DNA of 64,000 nt from an uncultured Clostridia bacterium (GTDB taxonomy: Bacteria > Bacillota > Clostridia > UMGS1810): contig CAKSTI010000015.1 in assembly GCA_934500705.1 (NCBI GenBank), forward strand, positions 4,827 to 68,826, read 5' to 3'. This document shows, piece after piece, positions 60,435 to 64,000 of the stretch (positions are counted from its first letter, which is position 1; every line of letters begins with the position of its first letter). A model generated the notes under the pieces. That model did no database searches. It was given only the letters and a program-made list of their open reading frames with translations, and was not told the origin of the DNA. The translations under genes were made by a program, and so were the position numbers.

Positions 60435-61638
60435 CTATAAATCTCTCCATAAGCCTGTGCCCCTGCTCTACGACAATGCCGCTCTCCTTTGCGGTCTTTT
60501 CGTTGTAAACCTTGGCAGTGCCGCCCATATCCTTTGTGCTGTCGTATATAATATACGGCACTGCGTCCCTCGTGTGCGTGCGCAGTGCAAGCGGCGTGGG
60601 GTGGTCGGGCAGAATGAGCATACGGTAGTCCGTTTTGCGTTTTTCAAGTTCCTGTTTTAAGTATTTAACAACCTTTTCGTCTATAAGTTCAATGGATTTT
60701 ACCTTGTTTTCCACCTCGTGGCGGTGTCCGCACTCGTCGGGCGCTTCCATATGAATGTAAACATAGTCCGCACCGCCGTCCAATGCGTCGATGCACGCCT
60801 TTGCCTTGCCCTCAAAGTTTGTGTCTATGTTGCCCGTTGCACCGTCAACCTCTATGACGTCGAGCCCTGCGCACATACCAATGCCCTTTATGAGGTCAAC
60901 TGCGCTTATAACTGCGCCGCTGAGTCCGAATTTTTCCTTAAAGTCGGAAAGGAGCGGTTTTTTGCCCTCTCCCCAAATCCAGATTGAGTTTGCCTTTTTA
61001 AGTCCACGGCGCGCCCTCTCGATGTTTACGGGGTGGTTTGAGAGTATATCGTAACTTCTTTTCATCATATCATATATAAGCTCGCTCCCCTCGCCCTTTG
61101 GCAGGTACTCGCTTATTTTTCGTTCCAGTATGTCGTGCGGAGGCGTGAGCGTAAAGTCATACGGCCCCTTGTCCCACACCATAATGTGCCGGTAGCTCAC
61201 ACCGGGATAAAACGTGAATTTGTCGTTTGCAAAAGCGTCGTTCACAGCGGCAATAAGCTCCCGTGCCTCCGCCGTGGTTATCTCGTCCGAGCTGTGGTCT
61301 ATCATAGTCTTGTTCTCGTACGGCTCGCCGTCCGAAACGGTTACAAGATTGCAGCGGAAAATAACGTCCGTGTCCTTCATATCCACTCCCACGCTCACAG
61401 CCTCCAACGGAGAGCGTCCGGAGTAGTATTTTTGCGGGTCGTATCCCATAGCCGCAAGGTTTGCCACGTCACTGCCGGGCGAAAGGTTTTCCGGCACGTT
61501 TTTAACCAGTCCCACCTCGCCGTGAGATGCCATATAGTCGATAGTCGGCTTCTTTGCACATTCGAGCGGAGTTTTTCCGCCCAGCTCGTCTGTGGCATAG
61601 TCAGCCATACCGTCACCCAAAACAACAATATATTTCAT
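60418..61638 (-). CDS. apgM: Cofactor-independent phosphoglycerate mutase (ApgM type)
   Basis: Interconverts 3- and 2-phosphoglycerate without 2,3-bisphosphoglycerate. The 406 residues belong to the archaeal-type alkaline-phosphatase-like family: VLGDGMADY near the N-terminus, PGSDVANLAAMGYDP, HMEAPDECGH and LPDHPTP carry the metal and active-site residues. The ATG at 61638 follows GGGGGAA. First gene of the apgM-AI-2E-two-component run. Confidence 0.92.
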   Translation of the reverse strand: MKYIVVLGDGMADYATDELGGKTPLECAKKPTIDYMASHGEVGLVKNVPENLSPGSDVANLAAMGYDPQKYYSGRSPLEAVSVGVDMKDTDVIFRCNLVTVSDGEPYENKTMIDHSSDEITTAEARELIAAVNDAFANDKFTFYPGVSYRHIMVWDKGPYDFTLTPPHDILERKISEYLPKGEGSELIYDMMKRSYDILSNHPVNIERARRGLKKANSIWIWGEGKKPLLSDFKEKFGLSGAVISAVDLIKGIGMCAGLDVIEVDGATGNIDTNFEGKAKACIDALDGGADYVYIHMEAPDECGHRHEVENKVKSIELIDEKVVKYLKQELEKRKTDYRMLILPDHPTPLALRTHTRDAVPYIIYDSTKDMGGTAKVYNEKTAKESGIVVEQGHRLMERFIGENID

Positions 61639-61653
61639 ACATATTCCCCCAAA

Positions 61654-61683
61654 ATGATACAATAATACAAATATATTATGCAA
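61654..61683 (-). promoter_or_regulatory. Promoter of apgM
   Basis: Minus-strand TTGCAT (61678-61683) and TATCAT (61654-61659), spaced by 18 bp. Confidence 0.45.
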
Positions 61684-61758
61684 CAAAGCGGTGTAAAAAT
61701 CTACCCTTTTTTCAAAAAATTAATAATTTGTTAAAATAAGTGTTCAATATGATACATT

Positions 61759-61787
61759 TTGCACCTTGAAATATTTTTTGTTATAAT
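61759..61787 (+). promoter_or_regulatory. Promoter of galE
   Basis: TTGCAC (61759-61764) and perfect TATAAT (61782-61787), spaced by 17 bp. Confidence 0.65.
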
Positions 61788-61824
61788 GTATAATAGTGTT
61801 AATAATTGAGAAAGGACTGATAGT

Positions 61825-62820
61825 ATGATTTTGGTAACAGGAGGCACCGGCTTTATAGGAAGTCACACCTGCGTGGAGCTTATCGAGGCAGGCTATGAGG
61901 TTGTAATTGTTGACAACCTTGTGAACTCAAAGGCGGAAACAGTGGATAAAATAGAAAAAATAACGGGCAAAAGACCCAAGTTTTACGAGGCGGATTTGCT
62001 CGACCGTGCCGCTGTGGAAAAGATTTTTGAGGAAAACAAAATTGACTCCGTAATTCACTTTGCAGGTCTTAAAGCCGTCGGCGAGTCGGTTAAAATACCC
62101 CTCAGGTACTATCATAACAATATCACCGGAACGCTGATACTGTGCGAAACTATGGCAAAATACGGCTGTAAGAAAATTGTGTTCAGTTCCTCCGCCACGG
62201 TTTACGGCAACCCCAAATCCGTGCCGATTAAAGAGGATTTCCCACGCTCAACAACCAACCCCTACGGCAGTACAAAGCTGATGATAGAGGATATTTTAAC
62301 AGACCTTCACACCTCGGATAACGAGTGGTCTGTCGTGCTCCTTCGCTACTTTAACCCCATCGGCGCACACGTAAGCGGACTCATCGGCGAGGACCCCAAT
62401 GGTATTCCCAATAACCTCGTACCCTATATCTCACAGGTTGCCATAGGCAAGCTCGACCACCTCAATGTGTTCGGCGATGACTATCCCACCAAAGACGGCA
62501 CAGGCGTCAGGGATTATATCCACGTCGTAGACCTTGCCAAAGGTCACGTAAAGGCACTCGATAAGGTAAATTCCGCCAAGGGAGTTAACGTGTATAACCT
62601 CGGTACGGGCAACGGCTACTCCGTTCTGGAAGTTCTGCACGCATACGAAAAGGCTTGCGGAAAAACGCTTAAATACGAAATCGCACCCCGCCGTGCGGGA
62701 GATATTCCGGAGTGCTACGCCGACACCGAAAAGTCGTTTAAGGAACTCGGCTGGAAGGCAGAACTCGGCATAGACAGAATGTGCGAGGACTCTTGGAGAT
62801 TTACACAGAACAATCTGTAA
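61825..62820 (+). CDS. galE: UDP-glucose 4-epimerase
   Basis: Interconverts UDP-glucose and UDP-galactose. The 331 residues have the Rossmann motif GGTGFIGSH (6-14), SSSATVYG with the catalytic Ser/Thr, and the YxxxK pair in NPYGSTKLM. The C-terminal domain shows RRAGDIPECYAD. Supplies precursors for cell-surface polysaccharide. Confidence 0.96.
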   Translation: MILVTGGTGFIGSHTCVELIEAGYEVVIVDNLVNSKAETVDKIEKITGKRPKFYEADLLDRAAVEKIFEENKIDSVIHFAGLKAVGESVKIPLRYYHNNITGTLILCETMAKYGCKKIVFSSSATVYGNPKSVPIKEDFPRSTTNPYGSTKLMIEDILTDLHTSDNEWSVVLLRYFNPIGAHVSGLIGEDPNGIPNNLVPYISQVAIGKLDHLNVFGDDYPTKDGTGVRDYIHVVDLAKGHVKALDKVNSAKGVNVYNLGTGNGYSVLEVLHAYEKACGKTLKYEIAPRRAGDIPECYADTEKSFKELGWKAELGIDRMCEDSWRFTQNNL

Positions 62821-62829
62821 GGTGCACCT

Positions 62830-63147
62830 ATGGATAAACTCACAGAACTTATATCGTTTGAAATAAAAAGGCAGTACCGCAGCGTCCGCAGTTTTGCCGT
62901 GCATATGGACATTCCGCAAACCACGCTTTTCAGTATGTTAAAAAACGGCGTTTCCGGCACGTCTTACGAAACCGTGGTCAGCATCTGCCGTGAACTCGGA
63001 ATTGAGGTTGTCAATTACGACTCGCCCATTGCCACAGACAATGAGCTTTTGAGTATGATTGAAAAGTACAATTTCCTCGATGACATCGGCGTACATACCG
63101 TAAAGGCTGTGCTCGATGCAGAGTATAAGAGGTGTACGGAGAAGTAA
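62830..63147 (+). CDS. Helix-turn-helix protein (XRE-like)
   Basis: A 105-residue protein with an N-terminal helix-turn-helix (RSFAVHMDIPQTTLFSMLKNG and YETVVSICRELGIEV) and a short C-terminal helical region. It starts nine bases after galE behind AAGGTG and ends before a strong terminator, so the two form a small operon. Target unknown. Confidence 0.78.
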   Translation: MDKLTELISFEIKRQYRSVRSFAVHMDIPQTTLFSMLKNGVSGTSYETVVSICRELGIEVVNYDSPIATDNELLSMIEKYNFLDDIGVHTVKAVLDAEYKRCTEK

Positions 63148-63194
63148 TATAAAATATTGACGGACTGAAAAGCCAAAGGGTTTTTTAACAGTCT

Positions 63195-63234
63195 GAGGGA
63201 GTGTGTAAAAACTTTCGCTTTTACACACTCCCTC
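63195..63234. terminator. Strong 16-bp terminator hairpin
   Basis: GAGGGAGTGTGTAAAA pairs perfectly with TTTTACACACTCCCTC over an 8-base loop. It sits between the convergent HTH and rubredoxin genes and may serve both. Confidence 0.85.
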
Positions 63235-63273
63235 TTGAATTTGGAACTCGGAAAAAGCCTGCTCCGAATTTCC

Positions 63274-63429
63274 TTATTCCGCCTCGAATACGTCTTTACC
63301 CAGTCCGCAAATCGGGCACACCCAATCCTCGGGTACGTCCTCCCACGCCGTGCCGGGAGCTATTCCGCTGTCGGGGTCGCCGGCTGCCGGGTCATAAACA
63401 TAGCCGCAGGGGCAAACATATTTTTCCAT
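63274..63429 (-). CDS. Rubredoxin
   Basis: A 51-residue one-iron electron carrier. Two cysteine pairs bind iron: C6-x2 region in YVCPCGYVYDP and VCPICGLGK near residue 40. The first motif is CPCG where most rubredoxins have CxxCG, which it satisfies. Typical of strict anaerobes, where it helps remove oxygen and peroxide. GAGGTGATATT lies before the ATG. Confidence 0.95.
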   Translation of the reverse strand: MEKYVCPCGYVYDPAAGDPDSGIAPGTAWEDVPEDWVCPICGLGKDVFEAE

Positions 63430-63458
63430 AATATCACCTCGTTAACCAAAATATCTCT

Positions 63459-63587
63459 TTAAAAGTCCCTCAAATGCTTTTCCGTGTCAAGCCTTGTCTT
63501 GAAACCGCATTTTGAAAGTGTCCGTAGATACTGCGTTTCGGCAGTTTTTCTCACTGTGGATTTTATAATTTCCCACGTGATTTTCAT
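63459..63587 (-). CDS. Possible small protein upstream of rubredoxin
   Basis: A 42-codon frame (MKITWEIIKSTVRKTAETQY...HLRDF) ending 30 bases before rubredoxin. It is basic, has no signal or motif that I know, and only a weak GTGGG ribosome site. It may be real or chance. Confidence 0.35.
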   Translation of the reverse strand: MKITWEIIKSTVRKTAETQYLRTLSKCGFKTRLDTEKHLRDF

Positions 63588-63612
63588 TTCCCACAAAGGT
63601 GTTATAAGTGCC

Positions 63613-63852
63613 TTATTTTACCGGCTTTGTGGCTAATATCTCATCGAAGTTCAATCCGTCGTTTTTATCTAAGAATTCTATCAAAGCCTGCCTGGTTACT
63701 TTTCTGCATCCTAATTTGGTTGAACGCAGCAAACCTTTATTAATCAAGGCGTAGACATAATTCTTATTAACTTTAAGTAGTCCTGCTACTTCCTTTATAG
63801 TATACACTAAATCTTCGTTTTTGTCAATGATTTGGGTGCTTTTGTGCGTCAT
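63613..63852 (-). CDS. Excisionase/MerR-type helix-turn-helix protein
   Basis: 79 residues with the pattern of an excisionase-family DNA-binding protein: YTIKEVAGLLKVNKNYVYALINKG, LRSTKLGCRKVTRQALIEFLDKN. These small proteins help excise integrated elements or regulate them. It lies next to a transposase tail. A consensus promoter (TTGACA at 63822-63827, TATACT at 63799-63804, 17 bp) falls inside its first codons, so its true start is uncertain. Confidence 0.7.
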   Translation of the reverse strand: MTHKSTQIIDKNEDLVYTIKEVAGLLKVNKNYVYALINKGLLRSTKLGCRKVTRQALIEFLDKNDGLNFDEILATKPVK

Positions 63853-63889
63853 TTTTTTGTAGGTTTGTCAATGATGTGTTACAAAATTT

Positions 63890-64000
63890 CTAAAAAATTT
63901 CGCCATCTACAAGGAAATCCGTGATATAATCAGCAGGGGATTTCCAATTAAGCGGACGCATAGGAAACTTGTTGTAGTTATAGTTATATACCTTTAATTG
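63890..64000 (-). CDS. C-terminal end of a DDE transposase (IS3-like), cut by window edge
   Basis: The last 36 codons of a frame that enters from the right edge and ends at TAG 63890. The sequence YNYNYNKFPMRPLNWKSPADY is the hallmark C-terminal stretch of IS3/IS481-type integrase-core transposases (usually YNxxRPHxALxxxSPxEY). The catalytic domain is outside the window. Confidence 0.65.
   Translation of the reverse strand, partial: QLKVYNYNYNKFPMRPLNWKSPADYITDFLVDGEIF

Noticed and set aside
1..64000. CRISPR array, rRNA or tRNA genes
   Set aside because: No regularly spaced short repeats were found, and no intergenic region showed a cloverleaf or rRNA-like sequence by eye.

Overview
The window looks like a stretch of chromosome from a spore-forming, anaerobic member of the Clostridia. 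It carries spo0A, spoIVB and the spoIIAA-spoIIAB-sigF operon, a pta-ackA acetate pathway, rubredoxin, a 4Fe-4S protein beside a Crp/Fnr regulator, and the Firmicutes-type sigma factor, RNase Y, YmdB, TrmK and str-operon arrangements. Base composition is moderate. About three quarters of the genes lie on the minus strand. Non-ATG starts occur in several core genes. I cannot name the species.

Layout. 1-8.7 kb: the edge-truncated acyl-CoA synthetase, spo0A, spoIVB, a divergent polysaccharide deacetylase with a Spo0A box in its promoter, a collapsed azlCD remnant, a two-gene HTH/SLOG cassette between duplicate hairpins, nif3-like and trmK, then pgi. 8.7-17 kb: plsY, der, a DUF512 protein and a HAD phosphatase, then rpmF-yceD, pta-ackA and murI. 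16.6-23.3 kb: one long minus-strand run dgt-dnaG-rpoD-comEA-response regulator-histidine kinase-GerMN lipoprotein-murI. 23.5-28.3 kb: a small ribbon-helix-helix protein, a 4Fe-4S protein divergent from a Crp/Fnr regulator, rnr-smpB, and a chimeric LysM-CAP fragment. 28.3-33.2 kb: the str operon (L7Ae-like, rpsL, rpsG, fusA, tuf).

33.2-41.3 kb is a catabolic island for an unknown sugar acid: an AraC regulator facing an enolase-superfamily enzyme, an SDR and an RraA-like protein, then a LacI regulator with a TIM-barrel isomerase and a Gfo/Idh oxidoreductase. 41.3-51.6 kb: rmuC, an aldose-1-epimerase-like gene, a short QueG-like protein, the spoIIA operon, folC-valS, a small membrane protein and pfkA. 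51.7-64 kb: an orphan peptide-type binding lipoprotein, ymdB, rny, a second two-component system with an AI-2E-family membrane protein and apgM, galE, small HTH genes, rubredoxin and the tail of a transposase.

The most unusual content is a dispersed non-coding repeat at four places (about 36.3, 45.9, 53.4 and 55.1 kb). The fullest copy is an imperfect palindrome of nearly 900 bp. Its two arms carry the same ordered set of hairpins (P1-P2-P3-P4-P5) in opposite orientation around a central inverted-repeat segment. Between arms and copies the loops are kept while the stems change by paired, compensatory substitutions. The outer end of each copy lies close to the 3' end of a gene. This points to a structured RNA or single-stranded-DNA mobile element, not to protein-coding sequence.
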